NCBI GenBank assembly: GCA_028583685.1
Contig: JAMXIF010000048.1
Location: 19,512,108 to 19,576,107, forward strand
DNA: 64,000 nucleotides
Source: Petaurus breviceps papuanus
Taxonomy: Eukaryota > Chordata > Mammalia > Diprotodontia > Petauridae
Reading direction: 5' to 3'
The notes under the pieces were generated by a model. It was not told the origin of the DNA, did no database searches, and saw only the letters and a list, made by a program, of their open reading frames with translations. Shown piece after piece: positions 48,206 to 58,240 of the stretch (positions are counted from its first letter, which is position 1; every line of letters starts with the position of its first letter). Position numbers and translations under genes: made by a program.

Positions 48206-48669
48206 TCCTTGCCCACCTAACTGGAGGTGCTGACTAATGAACCCTTCAGAATATTTTATGAGCCTCTAACACTCTTATACATAAAGTCTTCTGAGCACAG
48301 CAGAGATGATGGCAATGTTTACACATAAAACTGGCAAACTGTTTTTCCTAGTCTTTCAAACCTCAATAAGGGCCATTTTGTAAAGTTTCTTGCAAATTAC
48401 AGAAAGAAAGTCCAAGCACAGAATGATGGGGCACTAAACCGTATTGAAAAGTAATCAAAGATTATTACGATCAAATACACTGCCAAGAACCAATGAATTG
48501 GCTACAGCAAAAAGAAAACTAATCATTTAGCCCCATCTAGAAGTGGTATTCATAATCCCTACTCAATCAGTGCTGTCAGTGCTGGGCCTCATCTGTCCCT
48601 CTTCCTGGGAACATAAATTACTAGTTTTTTACATTTCAATCTTTACTCAGAGAAACAAGATGGGCTTAC
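48206..48669. other. PEPD intron sequence next to exon c
   Basis: Nothing recognised besides the donor side of the exon ending at 48670. Confidence 0.5.
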
Positions 48670-48716
48670 CTTTCCAACTCATATTCCTTCATTCCCACTT
48701 TTACTGCCTTCATGAC
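48670..48716 (-). CDS. PEPD: PEPD exon c: start of the M24 domain (about residues 209-224)
   Basis: PEPD encodes cytosolic Xaa-Pro dipeptidase (prolidase), a dimanganese enzyme that frees proline or hydroxyproline from dipeptides, mainly from collagen breakdown. On the minus strand this 47-nt exon reads VMKAVKVGMKEYELE plus the first two bases (AG) of a serine codon. As I recall it, this is identical to the human protein from V209. The acceptor is 'atctgtcttccag' just above 48716, and the donor is 'gtaagc' below 48670. It enters in phase 0 and leaves in phase 2, so it joins exon b (48716 to 52741) without a frame break. The segment is an early helix of the pita-bread catalytic domain. The metal ligands (D276, D287, H370, E412 and E452 in human) lie in later exons not seen here. 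The next exon (LFEHYCYSRGG in human) was not found below this point. Confidence 0.96.
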
Positions 48717-50396
48717 CTGGAAGACAGATATTAACCAAAAACATTTGTATTAAGAATATGAAATAATACTGTAATATAAACTATTTATAGTACAATATTT
48801 TTAGAAGATCCTCTTTCATGAAAATAATTCCATGTGCATAGAGAACAGATTTATGGTAAATAGGGACTCCAAAAAATACTCCGTAAATCATATAGTTTAA
48901 CTAAATTGTTATGGAGAATTCTTATTCTGAAACCATAAATATAAAGGTAGTGGGTTACACTAAAGAAGTACCTTACTGAAGTCAATTCCAAACATAAAAA
49001 TTTAATCAAGATATGTTTAGTGAATACTTAATGCTAAGAAAGCTATGATGACTATCAATAAAAGGCTTCCCCTGTTTAACTTTTGTGAAACACAAAGAAA
49101 ATTAATTAGTAAAAGAGATTACTATAGATAAAAACCCTCATCTACTTCCCAACACAAAGATGCTTTTCATACTGAAGAATTTAGCTTTATACTACTTGTC
49201 AGGTCTAGAATTCTTTTTCCTAAAACCTTTCAAGAAATATATTCCTAATCTATCTTTTATTTCCCATGTATGTGAGAAGGGGGTGCCCTTTCCAGCTCTA
49301 AATCTCTGATCCCAAAAAGCTGCTTGCTAAGAAAATGAAAGATTAAATGTATATAAATCATAAGCAGTTGTGTGTATTTCCAACAAAATCTAGCAGGAAG
49401 TGAAAGAAAAATTCCATTTTAAATTCCCACAGAAAGTATAAATTACCTGGGAGTCTAAATGACAAACATACACACAAGAACTATAATTACAAAACACTCT
49501 TTACACAAATAAAGATATAAATAATTGAAGAAATATTCACTGCACATGGGTAGGCCAAACCCATATAATAAAAATAATGATAGTATCCAAATTATTTACC
49601 CAGGTAGTACCATACCACCCTAACTACCAAAGAATTACTTTATAGAGTAAGATTAAGTAATAAAATTCATTTGGAGGAACAAAAGATCAGGAATCTCATG
49701 TGAATTTTTTTTAAATGAGAAGAAAGGAGCTTAGAAGTACCAGATCTCAAACTATATTACAAATCTGTAATCATCAAAAACAATTTGATACTATTTCAGA
49801 AATAGAGATTAAACCAGTGGAACAGATTAGACACAAACTGAACAAAGTAAACTAAGTAAAGAATAGGTGAAGAAGCTTAATGTTCAATAAACCCCAAAAT
49901 ACCCACTATTGGGTCAAGAACTCACTATTTGATAAAAACAGTTAGGTCAACTGGAAAGCAGTCTGGCAGAAACTAGGTGTAGACCAAGAATCTAAGATAA
50001 ATTCCAAATGGGTACATGATATAAAGGGTAACATCATAAACATATCAGAGGAGCAAAAAAGAAATCATCTGTCAGATCTATGGATTGAGCAAGAGTTTAT
50101 GACCAAACAAGGGACAGAGAGGATCACAGAACAATTCTGATTACATAAAACTAAAAAGTGTTTGCACAAACAAAACCAAAGAAGCTAAAATTAGAATAGA
50201 AGAAATCAAACAGGAAAAAAAAATCATTGCAGCAAATTTCCCTCATAAAGGTCTCATTTCTAAGACATATAAGGAACTGATTCAAATTTACAAGAATAGA
50301 AGCCATTCCTCAATTGATAAATGGTCAAAGAATTTTAACAGTTTTCAGAGGAAGAAATCTAAGCTATTAATAGCCATGTTAAAAAAATACTCTAAA

Positions 50397-50529
50397 GGGG
50401 CAAGCAGCTAGGTAGCACAGTGGATAGAGCACAGCCCTGTAGTTAGGAGGACCTACGTTCAAATGTGGCCTCAGACATTTACTAGTTGTATGCCCCTGGG
50501 CAAGTTACTTAACCCCAATGCCCTCCTCC
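50397..50529 (+). repeat. CORE-SINE inserted in L1
   Basis: 'gcagctaggtagcacagtgg' through 'gttacttaaccccaatgccc'. Duplication AAATACTCTAAA (50385-50396) and AAATGCTCTACA (50530-50541), 10 of 12 matching. Confidence 0.9.
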
Positions 50530-50741
50530 AAATGCTCTACATCACTAGTAATTAGAAAAATGCATATTAAAACAATTTTTATGTTCCATCTCTTACCCAT
50601 CAGTTTAACAAAACTTAGAAAAAAAAGTAAAATGACAAATGTTGGAGGGTCTATGGGAAAAAACGGTCTGCAGATGCACTGTATTGGTGAAGCCATGAAG
50701 TAGTCCAACCCTGCTGGAAAGCAATTTGTAACTATACTGCA

Positions 50742-50870
50742 AATGCTATATATATATGCATGCATATATATGTATGTGTGTATATATTAACAAGTGCATG
50801 TATTATATGAATATGTATGTATATATGAATATGTGTATATATATAGTGCATATTTTATTATATTATATAT
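50742..50870. repeat. TA/TG simple repeat inside the L1
   Basis: Alternating TATA, TGTA and CATA tracts. They replace L1 sequence between 'ctgcaaatgct' and 'atactctttgatcaaacc'. Confidence 0.9.
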
Positions 50871-51088
50871 ACTCTTTGATCAAACCATACCAGTACTACA
50901 TCTATACTCCAAAGAGATCAAAGAAAGAGGAAAAGGATTCAAATATACAAAATATTCGTAGCAGCTCTTTTTTTGTGATGGCAAAGAACTGGGAAACTGA
51001 GTGACTACCCATCAAATAAGGAATGACTGAACATGTTATGGTATATGAATGAGATGAAATACTATTGTGCTATAAGAAATGATGAAGG

Positions 51089-51176
51089 AGGGACGGCTAG
51101 GTGACGCAGTGAGTAAAGTGCCAGCCCCAGAGTCAGGAGGACCCGAGTTCAGTTCTGGCCTCAGACACGACACCCA

Positions 51177-51227
<51 letters not shown>

Positions 51228-51301
51228 GCTGTGTAACATTGGGCAAGTTACTTAACCCCAATTGCCCTCCAAAAGGCAAAAAAAAAAAAAAAAGAAAAAA
51301 A
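51089..51301 (+). repeat. CORE-SINE with exact 15-bp duplication and internal CA tract
   Basis: Inserted in L1 with AAGAAATGATGAAGG identical at 51074-51088 and 51302-51316. The body is normal from 'ggctaggtgacgcagtgag' to 'gcctcagacac' and resumes at 'aaactagctgtgtaac'. The linker between is a CCCACA/(CA)n tract at about 51169-51222. Confidence 0.94.
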
Positions 51302-51974
51302 AAGAAATGATGAAGGGATGGTTTCATAGACACCTGGAAAGACTTGTATGAACTGATACAGAGTGAAATGAACAGAACAATCCATATAATAAAAACAATA
51401 CTGTAAAGACAAACCACTTTGAAAGATTCAGGAATTCTGATCAACAAAATGTCCAATCACAACTCCAGAAGACTCATGATAAAATATACTATTCACCTCC
51501 AGCTAGAAAGCTGATGGATTCAGAGTCCAGATTAAGACCTTTTATTTTGGATACAAGCAAGGTGGGAATGAATTTGTTTTGCTTGACTACATATGTTTGT
51601 AACAAGGATTTTGTTTTTCTTGTTCTCTCAAAAGGAAGTGGTGGGAGGTAAGAAGAGATGGCAGATCTTGACAAAAATAAAATTCAATTATAAAAATGAA
51701 TGATTACAAGCTATATTTTGGGATCATTATTGAGAAAGAAAAGCGTCTTAATAATTAAAGAGAGAGTACCAAGAAAGAGTCCCCCTTCTCTAAGTACTCT
51801 GTTCATCTGGAGCACACGTCTTTTTTGCAAATGATTCTGTAGTACGGCACTACCAGTCCTACAGGGCACACAAGCTCTTTTTTCCTCATTTTTAGATGTG
51901 TAAACAAAGCTGCCAATGTCACCCACAACCTAGTGTTAAGCGTCTTGGCTCTTTTATGTCTTTTAAACGGTGCA

Positions 51975-52485
51975 CAAAGTGGGGTCTATGGACACCTGGG
52001 GTTCCCTGAGACCCTTTCAGAGTATCGACTAGATCAAAACTATTTTACAATAATATTAAGGCATCATTTGACTATTTTTAAAATCCTCCCCTCACCACCT
52101 TCATATCTGTGTGAGGCCAGATTTTCCTCATATACTGTACTTTAACCAAAATAATATATCACAACAGACAGAATGCAGTAGATATGAAAATCTAGTTGTC
52201 TTCTGTCAAGCCAAACATTAAAGAAGTTTGCAAAAATATGTAAAACAATGCTATTCTCCTTATTTTTTATTTTGAAAAATGGTTATTTTTCATAAAACAT
52301 ATTTTAACATGCTATAATTTTATTATCTTTAAATGAATTCATAAATATTTTTAAATGTATCAGTTTTAATTTATAATATGGTGAATACTGACAGATATAA
52401 TCCACATAAACAAAAGATCTTTGGAGTCCTTAAAAACTGTTAATAGTGTGGAGTCCTGAAACCAAAAAGCTTGAGAATTGCTGGT
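51975..52485 (+). mobile_element. hAT-superfamily transposon remnant with transposase 3' end
   Basis: Ends 'gtggggtctatggacacc' and 'aaaaagcttgagaattgctg' resemble hAT termini. Near 52111 the plus strand reads CEARFSSYTVL, and downstream codons recall the hAT transposase C-terminal tail (ARFSSYT...NRMQAEADMR type). Most of the transposase is absent. Possibly the Tip100 clade; the name is uncertain. Confidence 0.6.
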
Positions 52486-52740
52486 TTAATTTATCTCTCA
52501 GCCTTCAGAGCTCTTACTTTTCAATAAGGGAATAATATTTAAGGGACAACTGAAAAGGTGAAATCGCCATTATATCTCCTATATAACACATGCCATATTA
52601 GCAAGTTCTTTGTTCCAGAGTGAGTCAGACATGGCCTTTATGTGCTTCCAGTTCCCTCTAAGATCTGACCATTAAACAAGAGAGCCCAGCACATTCCCTG
52701 AATCCAGGCAAGCAATTCCAGGCAGTAACAATATCCTTAC

Positions 52741-52816
52741 CTCCCTATGGGCATCACTGGAGACTTTGTTGGTATAGCGCAAAACCTCCAACTCCATGTC
52801 AGTTTTAATCACACGG
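52741..52816 (-). CDS. PEPD: PEPD exon b: linker to catalytic domain (about residues 183-208)
   Basis: This 76-nt minus-strand exon contributes the last base of Cys183, then [17 protein letters not shown] and VSSDAHRE (R184-E208). As I recall it, human PEPD reads RVFKTD and KISSEAHRE here, so only three conservative differences are present (F186I, I201V, E204D). The acceptor is 'tccttttctttgaag' above 52816, and the donor is 'gtaaggat' below 52741. It enters in phase 2, completing the TG|C codon left by exon a at 62735, and leaves in phase 0. Arg184 falls here; changes at this residue are linked in humans to prolidase deficiency. The exon covers the linker from the N-terminal domain into the first helix of the M24 peptidase fold. 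The intact frame and canonical splice sites argue for a live gene, not a processed copy. Confidence 0.97.
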
Positions 52817-53548
52817 CTTCAAAGAAAAGGAGAGAAACAAGTCAGGTGAAAATTGGTGTCTAAGTCAGCTCTTTTGATAATGAATAAATAGAGTTTTGTC
52901 AGAAGTGAAAAAACAACAGGGTGGCCACATATCTAATGACTATTTTTCAAATAAAGAAAACACTAAATTAAGCAAGCAAAAACAAAACTAAATAAACAAT
53001 TTTGACAAAATGTCAACAGCAAATTCATAGCATTCCAATGCCCCTTCAGATAAACTGACCAAACTGGAGACTTGTTCCTTGATGTGTGATTCTATTACAC
53101 TCTGAAGCCTCCTGACAGACCATTCTGACTTCTTAATGGGTCAGTGTGCATTTCATCAAACATGGGCTTTCCTTTGACTTCATGTACTCCCCCATCATAT
53201 TGGTGTCCCCAAACATCTTGACAAGAGACCTTGTTACTGAATAGCTGGAATAATCAAAAAGTCACTATTTGAGTCTTAGAATCATATCTAGCCCTAATCT
53301 CATGTAAAAATTATATGAAAAAGCAACCGCAGTCTGTCATTCATTACTGTCCACATTGACCATCTTTACAAGGAAAACATAGGTTTGGAGGAATGAAGGG
53401 CAAAAGAACACACTAGCCACTTTTATCCCTATGGAGTTTGTTTTTGCCCATAATTGAGCACCAAATTTTGCCCTTAAATGACATCTAGACATCAACAACG
53501 ATGTCTATGGAAAACTGTATCCACAAAAAGGTATCTTCTGTGTTAAAG

Positions 53549-53550
<2 letters not shown>
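52817..53550. other. Intron between exons a and b, nothing recognised
   Basis: Single-copy-looking sequence beside the splice acceptor of exon b. Confidence 0.5.

Positions 53551-53552
<2 letters not shown>

Positions 53553-53580
<28 letters not shown>
53553..53580. repeat. (TG)n microsatellite
   Basis: About 14 TG units, immediately abutting the hAT remnant at 53581. Confidence 0.95.
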
Positions 53581-53746
53581 ATGGATCCTTTTACAGTCTG
53601 ATGAATTCTACGGACTCCTACTCAGAATAATGTTTTTAAACACATAAAATAAAATTCACTGAATTACAAAGGAAGACAATTATACTGAACTACCTCAAAA
53701 AAAAATTTTTTTTTAAAGCTCAGAGACCCCAGGTTAAGAACCCTTG
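53581..53746 (-). mobile_element. hAT-like non-autonomous remnant, reverse
   Basis: In reverse: 'aacaagggttcttaacctgg', 'ttattttatgtgtttaaaaa' and 'cattattctgagtaggagtc', the same family as 6521-6710. Confidence 0.65.
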
Positions 53747-56485
53747 TTCTAGGTTGTAACTCACTGCTCACATGAGGCACTGTATTGCCCTAGAAAGACA
53801 TTATTCCCAGCTTATTTGTCCTTTCATAGCTTTTATAACTTTGTATTCCTTTCACAAAAAGAATTCACAACCTCTCAAAAGGTTGTCAAGTCTCATGAAA
53901 TGAGCCCTGCTATGAATTTCCTTATTGCTAATGGGTGAGGGCCCCCTTTCTCTCAGAAGAGGCTGCTGAACTTCGTGAATGGCTTGTGAGAAAGATGGCA
54001 CGAATATGTCTATTTTTCATATTTGATGTGTTTTGGTATGAGCTACATTATGAAGCTGTGACTCACAGATAGCTTCTTTCACTCATCAGCTTGGCAGCAA
54101 CCGTTTTGACAGGATAGCTTGTTTTACTAATGTTGGTCTTCAACTAGGGTCAAAAAGGAATGCTGAGGCCCCCAAACTTCTGCTCCTACATGAAATCCAG
54201 TCTCAAAGGGCTTGCTGACATTGTGTTTTGGGCACACAGTCACCTTCTCTCTTGACTCACAGATGCCACACATTCCATACCTTGCTCCCCTCTCCCACTG
54301 TGCTCTACCCCCAACACCCACAGTCATGGAGTATCTTGGAGCTAACATTCACTATCTATCTCTGAGTTCTCTAGGGAGCACATGTTCCTGGTTTCTCAGA
54401 CTATACTGCTGTAGCCTCCCTTGTTTGGCTAGGCTAAAAATATGGAAGTAAAATCACTGAGATCCTGAAATAGTCTTTTAAAACTAAAAGTACAAAAACT
54501 GCCCATGATGAACATGTGTTTACCTAGTGATAGAATCTGTGGTTCCTCATACTTCTTTTCTTTGCTTTGGGGGGGTAGAAGGGAGGAAAGACCAGGTCTC
54601 CTTATCCCTCAAAGTCTAGAAGTACAGCAGCTACCTGATCCCACAGCCGATCAGCTTGAGAGTTCTGACCTGCTCCTTTTCCAACCTGGACTGGTTCACC
54701 CCTTCTTAGGCAGCCTACTGTCTCCCCTGTTCCTAGGGGCTCACTATATCAGTGCCAGCTTTAGTCCAGACAAGCATCAGGTGTGATCCCTACTGCAGCT
54801 CAGAACTCCTGAGCTCAAGGGATCCTCAGCCACCCCCCAGCAACAGGGGTGACAAACAAAAAAAGGTTATCCTCCCCGGCTCCCCATGCTTCATACCACA
54901 CACCGAACACAACTCACACACACCCAGCTCTTCAGTACTGTGCAGGGGAAACCCAGGTGTGGGAGTGGGAAAGAATATGGCTCCTACAGGTTTTAGTATT
55001 GTCTCAGAAGGACAGAGACATGAGAGCATCTCTGTGTGTGCCCATACATGTGCATACGTGTATGCACACACACATACACACACAGGCCCAGGTGTATGAA
55101 CAGCACCAATATTGAAAAGACTGTCCAATTTTATGCAAAAGTGAATCTATTTCGGCTACAGTGAAACAAGGATGGTCTCAGAACAGGATGTTAATGCAGA
55201 AGCCATTCCCACAAGATAAACACCAATGCTGAAGGCAGCTTCTTTTCAGGTTTGAGCAGGGACATGCTTATCCAGTAATGATGACTGGCTAAGTTTGAGT
55301 TATTTCTTTTATGTCCAACAACTGATGTGTAGCTGATTGTCTTTAGATCCCTGCTCCATGAGAGAGGCAGCAGCTTCTGTCTCTCACTGGGAGAAAGAAG
55401 AGTCTCCTTTCAGAAACTGAAAAGTGTCACCCTTGCTGCAGGGCTGTGCCAGCCCCGGGGAGGCCAGGAAAGTTCTCTGGAGCATTAGATTGTAAGCTCC
55501 TGGAATAGCCTCTGCAGCCCTGGTGCCCAGCACAGGGCTATGCTTAATAAATTGTAGCACCTAATTCACAGTCTCCATACCAATAACTGAGCATCCAATG
55601 CAGTGACTTTGCTCTTTCATATAAAAGAGCAGTGGTGACTCCAGCCATCCCATTCTCCAGGGGACAAAGGTGAGATCCTGAAAAGTTGTGACCTGATTAT
55701 GATCACACAGTCCCTGAGATGGGAATCTGATGCCCAAACTCAGGCTCACAAACAGGACACCACACCAATACAGGAAAGGATATGGCTGTATGATCAGGCT
55801 TGCCAGCCCATCCCCTAAAGCCCAATTTCACTTTTAGGTTCTGCCCAAGATCTATTTAATGTGCCCTGAATTTTTGCTCTAGTCACGTAAAGAAGTATCA
55901 TGAATTGAGCCAGTTAGAATTATCCTACAATTGCACTACTGAGATGAGATCTGTATGGTGGGACTTCAGCCTGACCCAATTTAATCCAAGGTAAAAAAAT
56001 AAAATAAAATAAATTCTGAAAATAGAACTTTGTCATGTGAAAGGTAAGAGGCACCTCGCGGATTGAACCAATTATCCATAGTTTACTCTAGACACAAAAT
56101 CTGGTCTGGCCACTGGACGAAATAGAATTCTTCCCAACTTGGATTCAGTTATCTCCATGACCAGAAGGACCAGGACAAGTTTTAATTCTCTGTGGAAAAT
56201 AACAACACTTTCAAGCACTCCAGAAGAAGATTCTTCAATTCTAAGAAATTCACTTCCTAAAATCTGCTGGGTACGTCTGTCTCTGGGCATGAGGTAGCAA
56301 GGAAAGAGAAATAAACTGCTGCCTGTATTTATGCAATGTCTAAGAATTTCTGAGGGGAAAGAGATGCTTGATAAAGGTGCTAATCAAACTAAATATAATT
56401 CAAGAATGGTCTGGGGAAAGTATGAGAAAAATTGTATCTGTCATGGTTTTAATTTGCTTTTAAAGTTCTGCAGAGGACAGAAGAC
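53747..56485. other. Intron; CA/TG-rich tract near 55.05 kb
   Basis: A (TG/CA) mixed tract lies at about 55020-55085, and (AAAAT)n at about 55994-56012. An L2-tail remnant ('gcccagcacagggctatgct') is near 55525. Frames of 93-115 codons at 54505-55128 overlap on both strands in CA-rich DNA and are unsupported. Confidence 0.45.
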
Positions 56486-56487
56486 AC

Positions 56488-56815
56488 CTTGGCAGTTAAG
56501 TGGCACAGTGGATAGAGCACTAGGCTTGTAGTCAGGAAGACCTGAGTTCAAATCCAGCCTCAATAGCTGTGTGGCCCTGGGCAAATATCACTTAATCTTT
56601 CTGCCTCAGTTTGCTCAACTGTAAAATGGGGATCCTACCTCTCAAAGTTGTTACAAGGATCACATGAGATAATAATTGTAAAGCATAGTAAGCATTATAT
56701 AAATGTTAGCTATTATGAGTGTTATTATTGTAAGGATCAAATGAAATGATCTTTGTAAATGGCTTATTGCAATGTCTGGCACATAGTAGGCATCTTAATA
56801 AATGCTTGTTCCCTT
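56488..56815 (+). repeat. MIR-type SINE with a second MIR tail
   Basis: 'ggcagttaagtggcacagtg', 'agttgttacaaggatcacat' and 'taaatgttagctattatgag', then a repeated tail 'gtaaggatcaaatgaaatga' and 'gtctggcacatagtaggcat'. It looks like a MIR followed by another fragment of the same 3' end. Confidence 0.75.
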
Positions 56816-57094
56816 CCTAAATGCTTCTTACAGGTTAATACTGATGCTAAATGAGAAATGATAAGCAGGACTAAAGCAGTCTTCTGTGCAACTCTAAAAT
56901 CTTCTATCAACAAATCTATATGTGTGTGTATAATGTTTGATGGTAGATATGAATAATAAAAGCATTCTTTCAATGAATAACAAATAGAAGTTAGTCATCC
57001 AAACATCAGAAGTATATTCTTAAATCAAGAAATACTTGGTTGTTTAGTGAAGCTGAGTGTGGGAAAAACAATGGACTGAGAGTCAGGAGACCCG
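56816..57094. other. Intron, nothing recognised
   Basis: Short unassigned stretch between repeats. Confidence 0.4.
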
Positions 57095-57500
57095 GGCTCA
57101 ATTCAATTCAATCAACAATAACCAAGTACCTAGTATAAGCAGGGTGTTACACCGAACCAAGGAAAATGCAAAGTAGATAATTTTTTGTCCTCGAGAAATG
57201 GTCTAGTCTGGTGGGGTGATAAGACATGTGTCTTATCAGACAGCTGGAATGTAAGTTCCTTAAAGGCAGAGATTATTTCATTTTGTCTTTGTATGTCCCC
57301 AGCACCCAGCATGGGCCTTGGCACACTGTGAGAGCTTAATAAATGCTTGTTGAGTCGGACCAAACTAGTAGATAATACACATTACATAAGTAAATAAGAA
57401 TGCAAGACAAAGTGCAATGTAAAGTCTAAGGAAGGAGGAGATGGACATTTGAGTTGCAATTTAATAGGCAATGAGGGTAAGGGAGGGCATGAGCAATGAA
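57095..57500 (-). repeat. L2 fragment, reverse, with nested plus-strand L2 end
   Basis: Reverse L2 tail from 'caattcaattcaatcaacaa' through 'gaaatggtctagtctggtgg'. A plus-strand L2 3' end is inserted at 57246-57355 ('ggaatgtaagttccttaaag', 'gagcttaataaatgcttgtt'). The outer copy resumes after it. Confidence 0.6.
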
Positions 57501-57589
57501 ATACAAGAAAGCCCAGAGCATGTTCAGGGGACAGACAGCAGTCCAGTTATAAGTCCAAGAGTCACAGGGTCATATATTTAAAAGTGGCA

Positions 57590-57755
57590 CAGTTCTCAGC
57601 AAATGTCTAATCTAGTCTCATTTTAGCAGCAAGAAAACTGAGCACCAAAGAAGTAAGGTGACTAATTCAAAATCATATAGGCCATAAATAGCAATGTTGA
57701 GATTTAAAAACAGGATTCTAAATCCAGAGCTCTTTCCATTGCACGAGCCTACCTC
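57590..57755 (-). repeat. MIR-like fragment, reverse
   Basis: 'ttttagcagcaagaaaactg' and 'aatccagagctctttccatt' mark a diverged reverse MIR. Confidence 0.5.
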
Positions 57756-57893
57756 AACACTGCTGGTGAAAGGAATGAGTGAAGTCTGGAAAGGTCTGAT
57801 TGTACCTGATCGTAGAGGGCCTTGAATGTCAGGCAAAGTTGTCTGATGAATGGTATTTGGTAGGCAATAATGAGTCATTAAAATATTTGAGGG

Positions 57894-58054
57894 AGGGGCA
57901 GCTAGGTGGCACAGTGAATAGAGCACCAGCCCTGGAGTCAGGAGGACCTGAGTTCAAATCTAACCCCAGACACTTAATACTTACTAGCTGTGTTACTTGG
58001 GCAAGTCACGACCCCAATTGCCCTGCTTTCCCCCTTCCAATAAAACAAAAAAAC
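57894..58054 (+). repeat. CORE-SINE (WSINE-like) with target duplication
   Basis: 'aggggcagctaggtggcaca' to an A-rich tail. Duplication AAAATATTTGAGGG (57880-57893) and AAAAATTTTGAGGG (58055-58068), 12 of 14 matching. Confidence 0.92.
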
Positions 58055-58084
58055 AAAAATTTTGAGGGAGAAGTTACATGACTA

Positions 58085-58240
58085 GGGTTATAGCCCTAGT
58101 TTTGATATTAAGTTGCTAAATGACACTGGTTAAGTGACTTCATGTCTAAAAGCTTGCTTTTCCTCTTCTGCAAATGAGGGTGCTGAACTAAATAAGCACG
58201 AAGATTTCTTCCAGTTTGAACATTCCATGATTCTGAGTTT
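58085..58240 (+). repeat. MIR-like fragment
   Basis: 'gacactggttaagtgacttc', 'tctgcaaatgagggtgctga' and 'agatttcttccagtttgaac' follow MIR. Confidence 0.55.

Larger units (their letters stand above)
49370..51695 (+). mobile_element. 5'-truncated L1 (ORF2 C-terminal region and 3' end), two SINEs inside
   Basis: Collinear L1 landmarks: 'cacagaaagtataaattacc' near 49428, 'acaaaacactctttacacaa' near 49489, 'aatttggaggaacaaaaga'-type sequence near 49668, 'gagcaagagtttatgaccaa' near 50087, 'ctctacatcactagtaatt' near 50536, 'gcagctctttttttgtgatg' near 50960, 'ctattgtgctataagaaatg' near 51062 and an A-rich end near 51695. SINEs sit at 50397-50529 and 51089-51301. The ORF2 frame is riddled with stops, so it is dead. 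It lies in the 4-kb PEPD intron between exons b and c, antisense to PEPD transcription. Confidence 0.88.

Noticed and set aside
51036-51221. Poly-valine/cysteine frames
   Set aside because: Translation of the CA microsatellite inside a SINE.
52741-52816. Possibility that the PEPD matches are a processed pseudogene
   Set aside because: The pieces are separated by kilobases, each with canonical splice sites, compatible phases and an intact frame.
54752-55128. Overlapping frames of 88-115 codons on both strands
   Set aside because: They overlap in a CA-rich, compositionally biased stretch, with no motif or homologue recognised.
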